A DNA stretch of 64,000 nt from Verrucomicrobiales bacterium (GTDB lineage Bacteria > Verrucomicrobiota > Verrucomicrobiia > Limisphaerales > J093), in contig JACKPW010000013.1 of NCBI GenBank assembly GCA_024233215.1, forward strand, positions 1 through 64,000. The letters run 5' to 3'. Below are positions 1 through 10,298 of this stretch, piece by piece; position 1 is the stretch's first letter, and each line of letters starts with the position of its first letter. Below the pieces are notes generated by a model. It was not told where the DNA came from, searched no databases, and saw only the letters and a list, made by a program, of their open reading frames with translations. A program made the position numbers and the translations under genes.

Positions 1-1395
1 TTCGTGCTCGATGAGGAACGGTTGCGGCGCACGCTGGAGTTCCTGGCCAACAGCGGCTGGATTTACTGGGATGCCAAGCTCTTCGAACAACGGGTGATCA
101 TTGGCCAGAAGTGGGCGCTGGAGGGCATCTACAGCGTGCTCGACCGACGCGAGAAGAGCGACATTTTCAGACGACTGGCGCGGAGTGACGGAATGTTCAC
201 CGCTCGGGAATTGAATGAATGGGTCTGGGCGGAGAAAGGATATTCCCCCGACCAGCAAGCGTTGCTATTAAGCTTCATGCAGCAGGCCGGGGTCTGCTTC
301 ACCTTGGCTCGGCACGGCGAGAACTGGTGGAAGGAGACCCTTTACAGCACGTTCATGCACTTGCCCACCGCCAAGGAGGCGCGTTTCCAGCGGCATTTTG
401 ACAATGCCGACCTGACTGCCGACGCTGAGGAGCCGGTGAAGCACAAGCAACTACATCGGGGTCACTGGAACCAGGTTCTCAAGTCGCTCGGGGAGACGTA
501 CGGCACGGATGGGAGCTACGCGGCGGACGGGTTTGAGATGATCAACAAGGAAGCGCAGCACGTGTGCTTGATTGTTGATTTCGAGCCCGAAGGACTTGGC
601 GGCGAGATTCATGTCCAAGTCTCAGGCAAGGAGGCAAAGGAACTGGCGAAGAAACTGGCGAGCCATGTGCGGAAGTTTCTGCCTCCCGAGGGCTGGACTG
701 CCGCGGAGCCTGAAAGCGCCGACGATGGCAAGACCCCGGCCGGGGAGGCACCGAACCGGATTCAACTGTTCATCTCCTACGCCTGGAACCCGCGTACCCA
801 GGCACTCGCCAGGGAAGGACTGGTGGACGCTCCCGTGCCGCTCGAGTACGAGAAGCCGGTGGAAGTGATTGAGGAAGGGCTCAAGGAGGAATCCGCCGTT
901 CTGGAGGTGCTGAGGGATAAGTCCACGCTGAAGGAAGGTGATGATGTCATGGAGTTCATCAACCTTTGCCGGAGAGCCCACAAGGTGCTGGTGGTGCACA
1001 GCGACAAGTACTGGAGGTCGCCGTTTTGCCTCTATGAGTTGACACAGGTACTGCGGACCTTCCAGCACCGCCCGGAAACGAGAAACGATGTCGTCATGTT
1101 TCTTGAGATGCCGACAAGCCAGGTGTTCGGAGCGGGCAAGGCGGAAGACTACTACACGGAGTGGGTGGGCAAGAGCCAGCGGAAGTTCCTGCCGGCAATG
1201 ATGACGGACGAGGCGGGGACGACGCAGGACAAGCTGATGGCGGACATCCACGTGCTGTTTTTCAACCTGATACCTGAGATACACAAATCCGGTCGTCGCA
1301 AGCGATGGGAGGAGCTAACACCTGACAGTTTCGTCGAGTGGGTGAGGGGGTTTTGTCTGAAGGCGAGGCTTCCGCAATTGCCGTCTGTGACCTAG
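1..1395 (+). CDS. ROCO-family protein, C-terminal part (COR domain + TIR domain), 5' end outside window
   Basis: The reading frame is open from base 1, so the N-terminus (expected LRR and Roc GTPase parts) lies upstream and the start is not visible. Visible residues about 1-130 match the COR domain of ROCO proteins: an L..FLANSGWIYW stretch, W.LEGIYSVLDR and the LLSFMQQAGVCFTL stretch. A charged linker leads to a C-terminal TIR domain (about residues 253-400) with the first strand RIQLFISYAW, the loop DKSTLKEGDDVMEFI and the helix FCLYELTQVL. Glu346 of the visible part sits where TIR NADases carry the catalytic Glu. Known TIR domains act in protein-protein signalling or cleave NAD; which applies here is not shown. 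The ClpX-like gene starts 37 bp downstream on the same strand, so the two may be cotranscribed. Family assignment is fairly sure; role is unknown. Confidence 0.8.
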   Translation, partial: FVLDEERLRRTLEFLANSGWIYWDAKLFEQRVIIGQKWALEGIYSVLDRREKSDIFRRLARSDGMFTARELNEWVWAEKGYSPDQQALLLSFMQQAGVCFTLARHGENWWKETLYSTFMHLPTAKEARFQRHFDNADLTADAEEPVKHKQLHRGHWNQVLKSLGETYGTDGSYAADGFEMINKEAQHVCLIVDFEPEGLGGEIHVQVSGKEAKELAKKLASHVRKFLPPEGWTAAEPESADDGKTPAGEAPNRIQLFISYAWNPRTQALAREGLVDAPVPLEYEKPVEVIEEGLKEESAVLEVLRDKSTLKEGDDVMEFINLCRRAHKVLVVHSDKYWRSPFCLYELTQVLRTFQHRPETRNDVVMFLEMPTSQVFGAGKAEDYYTEWVGKSQRKFLPAMMTDEAGTTQDKLMADIHVLFFNLIPEIHKSGRRKRWEELTPDSFVEWVRGFCLKARLPQLPSVT

Positions 1396-1432
1396 GTTTC
1401 CCATCCGCTCCCATCCCCATCCCAGGTTCCAC

Positions 1433-2895
1433 ATGCCCACTCCACCCATCCTCCCCACGCCGCGCGAGATGATCGCCCACCTGGACACGCGGGTGCATGG
1501 GCAGACGCGGGCCAAGCAGGACCTGGCGGTGGCGGTGTACAGTCATTACCTGTCCCAGGCGTTGCGGGAACGGACGGGGGAGGACCCGGGCCGGTTTCAC
1601 GTTCTGCTGATCGGGCCGACCGGTGTGGGAAGACGTATCTGGTGAAGACGCTGGGCGAGTTTCTCGGGGTGCCGGTGGGCTTTGCCAGCGCGGCGGGCCT
1701 CGTGGAAAGCGGTTACAAGGGCAACAGCGTGGAGACGTTGATCCGCGCGTTGCTGGACCGGGCCGGCGGCAGTGCGAAGAAGGCGGAGAAGGGGATCGTG
1801 TTCATCGACGAGATCGACAAGATTCGACGCCAGGAGACGGGCGGTCGGGATGTGAGCGGGGAGGGGGTGCAGAACGCGCTGTTGACGCTGCTCGATGGGC
1901 GGGTCGCGGAAGGCATGGAAGGGGCCCGGCATGCCGGGGTGGATACGTCGCGGTTGTTGTTCATCTGCACGGGGGCTTTTGTGGGGTTGGAGAAGATCGT
2001 GGCGCGGCGGCTGGGTCGGGGCCGGCACACCATCGGGTTCCATGCGCGGCCGGAGGAGAAGCCGGCGGAACTGCCGGACCGGCCGGTGTATGAGACACTG
2101 TGCCAGGCGCAGACGGGTGACCTTGTGGAGTTCGGACTGATTCCGGAGTTCATCGGGCGTTTCGCGACGATCACGGTCCTGCACGAGCTGTCGCGGTCGG
2201 CATTGCGGAGCATTCTCAGCGACGGACTGGAGGGCTCGCCGTTACGGCGGGAACAGGAGTTGGCGCGGTTGCACGGGATCGAACTGACCTTTGCTCCCGA
2301 GGCGTTGGATGCCGTGGCGGAGGAGGCGGAGCGATTGGGCACGGGGGCGCGGGGTTTGCACCGGTTGCTGGGGCGCGCGGTGGACGCGGTGGATTACCGC
2401 TGGCCGGAACTGGCGGATGACGGGGTGGCGGAAGTGGTCATCCATCGGGGATGCGTCACTGAGGGCGCGACGCCGGAACTGCGGAAGGGGCCTTCCCGGG
2501 TGGCGCGTTGCGACGACGAGTTGCGCGTGGAGAGCCTGCACGGGTTGCCGCCGCGGCCCAATCCAGGCGGGGAGGCCGGTTCGTCCGCGCGGTTGGCCGG
2601 GTTGCCACAGGGCATCAGTGACACTTCCCGCTGGAGTGAAGAGCGGCTGAAACAGGCGACGGAGGAGATCAAGGTGAAGGATCTCGGTTGGGCCGGGCTG
2701 AAGGGGAGTCCACGGCAATGGTGGGAGGCATTCGAGGCGGAGAACATCGGGCGCGCGGCGCTGGTCTATCGGCTCTGCGAGGAGTTGCGGAACCGGAAGG
2801 CGAGCATCGCGGACTTCTTCCTGGCCCATCTCTATTCCAACACGGACAAGGTGGAGGCGAACCTGCATTACCTGGACTACATGAAGGCGAAGTAG
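1433..2895 (+). pseudogene. ClpX-like AAA+ ATPase with C-terminal extension, frameshifted in the Walker A motif
   Basis: Two overlapping frames make one protein. The first (1433-1645) gives the N-terminus through LLIGPTGVG and then runs off-frame. The second (1642-2895) continues with the helix after the P-loop, the Walker B motif IVFIDEIDKI, a sensor region and the ClpX-type small domain (TGARGLHRLLGRAVD). Adding one base at the G-run 1627-1629 restores GPTGVGKT and an open frame of about 487 residues. The protein lacks the ClpX N-terminal zinc domain and has a Pro-rich linker plus a helical C-terminal extension of about 85 residues (from around base 2630 to the stop) not found in ClpX. It lies 37 bp after the COR-TIR gene. 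It may be a real inactivation or a homopolymer error in the assembly; everything else in the frame looks intact. It is not the housekeeping clpX, which lies next to clpP in most bacteria. Confidence 0.75.
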
Positions 2896-2976
2896 GCGTC
2901 CGAGGGATGGGTGGTGAGGCATTCGCGGAGCCTGCGCCCGCAGCCTGCGCGCCAGGGAGAAACCGGTGCCGGTGGA

Positions 2977-2991
2977 CAGCCTGCCAGGCTG
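2977..2991. repeat. Short palindromic repeat in intergenic DNA
   Basis: CAGCCTGCCAGGCTG is a perfect 7-bp dyad around one base, set in a GC-rich stretch (about 2915-3045) of short repeated CCTGC/GCAGG blocks between the ClpX-like gene and the DUF1080 fragment. It resembles short interspersed repeats of verrucomicrobial genomes. It has no T-tract and I do not call it a terminator. Confidence 0.35.
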
Positions 2992-3071
2992 CGAGACAGC
3001 AGGATGCCACCCTGCGCTACAGATCAACGACTTGCGCTGACTTTGTGACTGGCCCTGGCCTGCGCGACGGT

Positions 3072-3513
3072 TCAGTTCTTCACGTCGAGGCGCTTGACCT
3101 GGATGTTCCGGTAGCGCACGAATTCCTTCGTGGTATCCCCGCCGCCGTGAACCTGCAACGCGATGCCGCCGGTGGCCGGGTGACGCAGTTCCTTTTCCTG
3201 CCATTCCATGAACTTCACCCCGTTGATCCAGGTGGTGATGTGCGGCGGGTTGTTCTCGATGCGGGCGCGCAGTTCATTCCACTGGCCGTGGCGCCAGAAG
3301 TGGGACCAGGCCGCGGGCAGCACGGGCAGCGGCGTGGGCGGGTTGCCGGTCGGTTGGTCGGTGATCTCGGTCACCGTGTCCTTGAAGCTGAAGTTCCGCA
3401 CGTGCGGATTCCCGCCGAGCCCCTCGCCGTAAACCCCCATCAGGTTGCCGCCGGAGTGGTAGTCGATCATTGCCTGCCAGGCCTTGCCGTCCTCGGTGCT
3501 GCGCAGGAACAGG
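3072..3513 (-). pseudogene. DUF1080 (3-keto-disaccharide hydrolase) protein, C-terminal fragment cut off by IS66
   Basis: The minus-strand frame from the element boundary gives LFLRSTEDGKAWQAMIDYH and continues to a normal DUF1080 C-terminus ending at 3072. The matching N-terminal half lies at 6990-7308, on the other side of the IS66 element. Joining 7308-6998 to 3513-3072 removes the element and one copy of the 8-bp duplication; it restores a 753-bp frame (250 residues) with the family motif GPDSGLFLRSTEDGKAW across the junction. DUF1080 proteins are secreted beta-sandwich enzymes or binding proteins of sugar metabolism, frequent in Verrucomicrobiota and Planctomycetota. The gene has no other disabling change, so the insertion looks recent. 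Confidence 0.9.
3506..3513. repeat. Target-site duplication, left copy
   Basis: GGAACAGG directly abuts the left end of the IS66-family element and is repeated exactly at 6990-6997 next to the right end. Eight base pairs is the duplication length typical of the IS66 family. Confidence 0.95.
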
Positions 3514-3534
3514 GTGTTGCTTCGGCAAGAGTGC
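3514..3534 (+). repeat. IS66 left inverted repeat
   Basis: Begins GTGTTGCTTCGGCAAG and then AGTGC; it matches the reverse complement of the right end except for A versus G at position 17. Confidence 0.9.
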
Positions 3535-3573
3535 GTGAGCCGATTTTCGGGTCCGGCGTAGGCTGGGCCGCAG

Positions 3574-3996
3574 ATGAAGGCGACGAAGTCAGCAGCGGCC
3601 GAGGAAGTCATCGGGCGGGACACGGAACTGAGCGAGTTGGCCCGCCGGCTCAGGCAATGGCGTGGGCGACAACGCTCCCAGGGACCGCTTCCGCAGTGGG
3701 TGTGGGACAAGGCGACCGAAGCGGCGTGTGAGCACGGAGTCAGTCGGGTGGCCCGGGTGCTGCGGCTCGATTACTACAAGCTCAAGCGGCGAGTGGCCGT
3801 GCTTCCTGCCGAAGCCGGAGCCAACGGCGCCCCTCCCGGGTTCGTGGAGCTGAGCGTCAACCCGAGGCCGTCCATCCCGAGCGAATGGACGCTCGAACTG
3901 TCCGATCCCCAGGGCCGAAAGCTGACTCTGCGGGGACCGAGCGAGCCGTCGGGTTGGCGGGACGTGGCCCATGCTTTCTGGCCGGAGGAAGCATGA
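3574..3996 (+). CDS. tnpA: IS66 family TnpA-like accessory protein
   Basis: A 140-residue product starting 39 bp inside the left inverted repeat. The region around residues 40-75 (WVWDKATEAACEHGVSRVAR followed by a short basic helix) looks like the helix-turn-helix DNA-binding part of IS66 Orf1 proteins. Its stop overlaps the tnpB start (ATGA at 3993-3996), which implies translational coupling as usual in IS66. It is somewhat diverged from textbook TnpA, so the call rests on length, position and the HTH-like segment. It is required for transposition in IS66 family members that carry it; the molecular role is not settled. Confidence 0.8.
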   Translation: MKATKSAAAEEVIGRDTELSELARRLRQWRGRQRSQGPLPQWVWDKATEAACEHGVSRVARVLRLDYYKLKRRVAVLPAEAGANGAPPGFVELSVNPRPSIPSEWTLELSDPQGRKLTLRGPSEPSGWRDVAHAFWPEEA

Positions 3997-4355
3997 TCCA
4001 GATCACGCCGCAGATGCGGATTCTTCTGGCGGTTGAACCGGTCGATTTTCGCAAGGGCATCGACGGGCTGGCTGCGGTGTGCCGGCAGGCGTTGGCGGCC
4101 GATCCAATGAGCGGCGCCCTCTTCGTGTTCCGATCCCGCCGTGGCACGGCCCTCAAGATGATCGTCTACGACGGCCAGGGCTTCTGGCTGGCGCAGAAAC
4201 GGCTTTCCCGCGGGCGATTCCAGTGGTGGCCGCCTGGCGAAGGGAAAGCCAGCGTGGGACTCGACGCCCATCAGATCCAACTGCTCCTGTGGAACGGGGA
4301 TCCTTCCCAAGCCCAGGCCGCGCCCATGTGGCGACGCTTGGGGACGGGGAACTGA
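3993..4355 (+). CDS. tnpB: IS66 family accessory protein TnpB (IS66 Orf2)
   Basis: A 120-residue product. The N-terminus MIQITPQMRILLAVEPVDF followed by RKGIDGLAAVCRQAL and the later LFVFRSRRGTALKMIVYDG and FWLAQKRLSRGRFQWW are the hallmark of IS66 Orf2 (TnpB) proteins. The start ATG at 3993 overlaps the tnpA stop; an in-frame upstream ATG at 3885 lies inside tnpA and is rejected. Unrelated to the IS200/IS605 RNA-guided nuclease also called TnpB. Confidence 0.95.
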   Translation: MIQITPQMRILLAVEPVDFRKGIDGLAAVCRQALAADPMSGALFVFRSRRGTALKMIVYDGQGFWLAQKRLSRGRFQWWPPGEGKASVGLDAHQIQLLLWNGDPSQAQAAPMWRRLGTGN

Positions 4356-4416
4356 GGAGCAGATTCTTCACCTGCAGCCTTGCGTTCCACATTTTACCCC
4401 CCTATCCTCGGGGGGC

Positions 4417-5298
4417 ATGTCGCAGGTGTTGTTGCGTTATCGTGGCCGGGAGATCGGAGCTGCCGAGGCCGGGTTCATCCAGCAACTCATCGATCAACAC
4501 CCGGGCCTGAGTCGCCGCCGGCTCTCGGTGGAGCTGTGTCGGGCCTGGAACTGGACCCAGCCCAACGGTCAGTGGCGCGACATGGTGGCCCGCAGCCTGA
4601 TGCTCCAACTGCATCGGGCCGGCCACATCCGGCTGCCGGACAAACGGTTTTCCCCGCCCAACAACGTGGTGGCGAAGCGGACGCCCGAACCGACGCTGCC
4701 CCTGTGGGAAAACCCTCGTCAATGCACGCTCCGGGAACTGGGCACCTTGGAGATCAAGCCGGTGCGGCGCACGGCCGAGGAACCGCTCTTCAACACGTTG
4801 ATGGAGCAACATCACTACCTCGGTTACACGCAGCCGGTCGGAGAACATCTCAAGTATCTGGTCTTTGCCGGCGCCGATCCGATTGCGGCGATGGCCTGGT
4901 CTTCGCCACCGCGACATCTGGCCCCGCGGGACCGGTTCATCGGTTGGTCGGCTCCGGTGCGCCGCCGCAACCTGCATCTCATCGCCTACAACACCCGTTT
5001 TCTGATTCTTCCTTGGATTTCCGTGCCGCATCTGGCCAGCCACCTGCTGGGCCGGATCGCCCGCCGCATCTCGGCCGACTGGCACGCGCTCTATGCCCAC
5101 CGGATCTGGCTTCTGGAGACCTTCATCGATCCAGCCCGTTTCCGTGGCGTTTGTTACCGGGCGGCCAACTGGCTGTATCTGGGACTGACCACCGGTCGCG
5201 GGCACAACGCGCCCACCAAACGTTGCGATCAACCCCGCAAACAACTCTGGGTCCAGCCCCTCTCGCGGGACTTCCGCCGCCGGCTCCAGGCGGCTTGA
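4417..5298 (+). CDS. DUF4338 (DruA-like) protein, passenger gene inside IS66 element
   Basis: A 293-residue protein 61 bp after tnpB and only 3 bp before tnpC. The DUF4338 signature is clear: FNTLMEQHHYLGYTQPVGEH, a central RDRFIGWSAPVRRRNLHLIA stretch, and LLETFIDPARFRGVCYRAAN followed by W.YLGLTTGRGH near the C-terminus. DUF4338 defines DruA, the signature protein of the Druantia anti-phage system (with DruB-E in type I). No DruE helicase or other Druantia gene is in the window. The N-terminal 110 residues resemble the small helical domain found ahead of DUF4338. The tight packing inside an otherwise complete IS66 suggests that it moves with the element and may serve transposition, element control or host defence. 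Its biochemical activity is not known to me. Confidence 0.85.
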   Translation: MSQVLLRYRGREIGAAEAGFIQQLIDQHPGLSRRRLSVELCRAWNWTQPNGQWRDMVARSLMLQLHRAGHIRLPDKRFSPPNNVVAKRTPEPTLPLWENPRQCTLRELGTLEIKPVRRTAEEPLFNTLMEQHHYLGYTQPVGEHLKYLVFAGADPIAAMAWSSPPRHLAPRDRFIGWSAPVRRRNLHLIAYNTRFLILPWISVPHLASHLLGRIARRISADWHALYAHRIWLLETFIDPARFRGVCYRAANWLYLGLTTGRGHNAPTKRCDQPRKQLWVQPLSRDFRRRLQAA

Positions 5299-5301
5299 GC
5301 C

Positions 5302-6894
5302 ATGAAGTCCCTGCCGGATCTCAACCAGTTGATCCTGTCCCCGGAGCAACGGGAGGCGCTCCTGGCGGCGGTGCGCCCCGTGCTTTCGGCCGAACAGTTC
5401 GAGTTCATCCAGAGTGTGATCGAATTGTTTCCCCAGCTCAAAACGGTGTTGGAAGGGAAGAACCTCTCAATCGCCCGCCTGCGACAGATGCTCTTCGGCG
5501 CCGCCACCGAAAAAACCGCCACGGTTTGTCCGCCCGCCCAACCCGGGTCCAAACCCAAAGGCCAGGGCAAGCGTCGGGGTCACGGCCGTCGTTCGGCCCG
5601 CACCTACACCGGCGCCCGCCGGCAAACCGTCCGGCATCCCCACCTCCAGCCGGGAGATTCGTGTCTCGAGTGCGGGAAGGGCCGGTTGCGTCGCCAGCCC
5701 GCTCCCGCTCCGGTGGTGCGAGTTGAAGCTCAACCGCCGTTTCCGGCCACCGTCTTCGAGAAGGAGGTGCTCCGCTGCAACCTCTGTGGCAAGACCTTCA
5801 CCGCCCCGACACCTCCCGAAGCCGGCGAGTCCAAGTACGCTCCCGGGGTCGGGGTGTTGGTGAGTCTGTTGCGCTATGGCAGCGGGATGCCCCATTACCG
5901 ATTGGAAAAACTCCAGGCGAGCCTGGGGGTTCCCTTGCCGGCCGCCACCCAATGGGAACTGGTCGCCGAGGCGGCCCGCTTGGTCCAACCCGTCGGCGAT
6001 CACCTCAAATGGCTCGCCGCCCAGGCGCCCGGGGTGCACCACGACGACACCACGATGCGGGTCGGCCAGTTGCGCCAGCAAATCCAGAACGAAACCGACC
6101 CGGAACGGACCGGCATCTTCACCAGCGGCATCCTCGCCAACCTCCCCGAGCATCCCATCGCTCTCTTCTTCACCGGTCGCCAACACGCCGGCGAGAACCT
6201 CGAGGAGGTCTTGGGCCAACGCTCCGGCCACCTGCCCCCGCCGCTGCGGATGGCCGACGGTCTCTCCCGCAACCGGCCCAAAACCGCCCCCACCATCGAG
6301 GGATGTTGCCTCATTCACGGCCGTCGGGGCTTCGTCGAAATCGCGCACGACTTCCCCCAAGAGGTTCGTCATGTGTTGGAGAGCGTGCGCGAGATCTACC
6401 GCTTCGAGGCCATCGCCAAGAAGCAGTCACTCGATCCCGAGGCCCGCCTTCGGTTCCACCAAACTCACAGTCAACCGGTGATGGAGGCGCTCAAGCAGTG
6501 GCTCGATGAACAGATCGAAGGCAACCGGGTCGAACCGAACGGCAACCTCGGCGGCGCCATCGATTTCATGCGCCGGCGCTGGGGGCCGCTGACCTTGTTC
6601 CTGCGCGAACCGGGCGCCCCGCTTGATAACAACATTTGCGAGCAAAGTCTGAAGATGGCGATCCTCCATCGGAAGAACTCCCTCAGCTTCAAGACCCAGC
6701 ACGGCGCCCAAGTCGGCGACCTCTTCATGAGCCTGATCCAGACCTGCCGGCTCAATCGGGTCAACCCTTGGGACTACCTCATGGCCTTGGTCAACCACCC
6801 CGACCACGTGCGCGCCAGCCCGGACCAATGGCTACCCTGGAACTACCAGGACGCCCTGGAGCGTGCGAAGGCTGCGGTCTCCGCCAACAACTGA
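5302..6894 (+). CDS. tnpC: IS66 family transposase TnpC (DDE)
   Basis: A 530-residue transposase with the IS66 domain order: N-terminal coiled region (residues about 1-65), basic linker, zinc finger with two CxxC pairs (CLEC and CNLC, residues about 113-165), and the DDE catalytic core. The likely catalytic residues are Asp248 (HHDDTT), Asp319 (RMADGLSRN) and Glu447 (PLDNNICEQSLK). The C-terminal RKNSLSFKTQHGAQVGDLFM matches the IS66 C-terminal domain. The gene is full length and starts 3 bp after the DUF4338 stop. The product is expected to bind the inverted repeats and carry out transposition with an 8-bp duplication. Confidence 0.95.
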   Translation: MKSLPDLNQLILSPEQREALLAAVRPVLSAEQFEFIQSVIELFPQLKTVLEGKNLSIARLRQMLFGAATEKTATVCPPAQPGSKPKGQGKRRGHGRRSARTYTGARRQTVRHPHLQPGDSCLECGKGRLRRQPAPAPVVRVEAQPPFPATVFEKEVLRCNLCGKTFTAPTPPEAGESKYAPGVGVLVSLLRYGSGMPHYRLEKLQASLGVPLPAATQWELVAEAARLVQPVGDHLKWLAAQAPGVHHDDTTMRVGQLRQQIQNETDPERTGIFTSGILANLPEHPIALFFTGRQHAGENLEEVLGQRSGHLPPPLRMADGLSRNRPKTAPTIEGCCLIHGRRGFVEIAHDFPQEVRHVLESVREIYRFEAIAKKQSLDPEARLRFHQTHSQPVMEALKQWLDEQIEGNRVEPNGNLGGAIDFMRRRWGPLTLFLREPGAPLDNNICEQSLKMAILHRKNSLSFKTQHGAQVGDLFMSLIQTCRLNRVNPWDYLMALVNHPDHVRASPDQWLPWNYQDALERAKAAVSANN

Positions 6895-6900
6895 TCTGCC

Positions 6901-6921
6901 GGCGAGGTCCGATCCCTCGCC
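6901..6921 (+). terminator. Hairpin after tnpC
   Basis: GGCGAGG and CCTCGCC form a perfect 7-bp stem around a 7-base loop starting 7 bp after the tnpC stop. No T-tract follows (CTCTCC), so it is either a weak terminator or a structural end element of the IS. Confidence 0.4.
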
Positions 6922-6968
6922 TCTCCCCCCTGTCATCATCCCGCCGCGGAGCCGCAGGAAGCGCCTCT

Positions 6969-6989
6969 GCACCCTTGCCGAAGCAACAC
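6969..6989 (-). repeat. IS66 right inverted repeat
   Basis: Reverse complement begins GTGTTGCTTCGGCAAG followed by GGTGC. It pairs with the left end over 20 of 21 positions and abuts the duplicated GGAACAGG. Confidence 0.9.
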
Positions 6990-6997
6990 GGAACAGG
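6990..6997. repeat. Target-site duplication, right copy
   Basis: GGAACAGG, identical to 3506-3513. Confidence 0.95.
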
Positions 6998-7308
6998 CCG
7001 CTGTCCGGCCCGAAGTCGTTCTTCATTTCCAGTTTCACCTCGAAGTCGCCGTACTGCCCGTCGGTGATGATGAGGCCGCCGTTGCCGGGGATGTCCTGCG
7101 ATCCCACGATGGCGCCCTCCTCGACGACCCATCGGCCGCCTGTCTTGTTTTGACTGGCGCGACTGTGGCCGGTCCTGGCGCTGACGTGCCAGCCATTGAG
7201 GGTCTTCCCGTCGAAGATCGGAACGAAGCCGGGTTCGGGCAGTTCCTGGGCGGAGACCATGAGTGAGAGGGCGACCACGGTCGCGGCGGGCGCGAGGAGA
7301 TGTTTCAT
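6990..7308 (-). pseudogene. DUF1080 protein, N-terminal fragment (signal peptide and first half)
   Basis: Starts at ATG 7308 with a Sec signal peptide (MKHLLAPAATVVALSLMVSA, then QELPEPGF) and the family start FVPIFDGKTLNGWHV, then GGRWVVEEGAIVG and GQYGDFEVKLEMKNDFGPDSG. The frame then runs into the IS66 right end. An in-frame ATG 12 codons upstream (7344) is less likely because the signal peptide begins at 7308. The other half is at 3072-3513. The host gene would encode a secreted or periplasmic protein of 250 residues. Confidence 0.9.
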
Positions 7309-7420
7309 GTCCGGGATGGAATGCGGAAGGCCCGGATCGTTCAAGGGGATTCTCGCCAGCCAGCCCGACGGTCCGGCTCACCGAATGGGCCAACATTGGT
7401 GGGAAAGGCGGGCCTTCCTC

Positions 7421-7446
7421 CCGCGCCTTTGCGTCTCTGCGCGAGA
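7421..7446 (-). repeat. Interspersed repeat, GCGCAGAGACG type (copy 1)
   Basis: The minus strand reads CGCGCAGAGACGCAAAGGCG. A similar stretch on the plus strand occurs at 47516-47543 (CGCGCAGAGACG, then TCAAGACGCGAAGG). The 176-bp gap 7309-7484 between the DUF1080 start and the ftsK end holds nothing else that I recognise. Confidence 0.45.
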
Positions 7447-7484
7447 TCTCCGGCCGTCCCGGCGGTCCGGCTGTACCCTGGAGC

Positions 7485-10181
<2,697 letters not shown>

Positions 10182-10298
10182 GCCGGGATGCTAGGCGCGG
10201 GGCGACGGGAAGTTCAAACCCGAATCGTGAATGCGAATGCCAACGGCCGCCAACCGGCGCTTGTCAGGCGGTTTTGGCGATGGGAGCCTCGGTGGGTC

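Larger units (their letters stand above)
3514..6989 (+). mobile_element. IS66-family insertion sequence with DUF4338 passenger gene, complete
   Basis: The 3476-bp element is bounded by imperfect terminal inverted repeats (3514-3534 and 6969-6989, 20 of 21 positions; both begin GTGTTGCTTCGGCAAG) and by an exact 8-bp target duplication. It holds four genes on one strand in the order tnpA, tnpB, DUF4338 gene, tnpC. The IS66 genes look intact, including the tnpC DDE residues, so the element may be active. It interrupts a DUF1080 gene of opposite orientation. The unusual part is the extra gene between tnpB and tnpC. Confidence 0.95.

Noticed and set aside
3993..4355. RNA-guided nuclease TnpB
   Set aside because: The protein is the 120-residue IS66 Orf2, which shares only the name.
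3574..6894. Complete Druantia defence system
   Set aside because: Only the DruA-like gene is present; DruE and the other components are missing and the neighbours are transposase genes.
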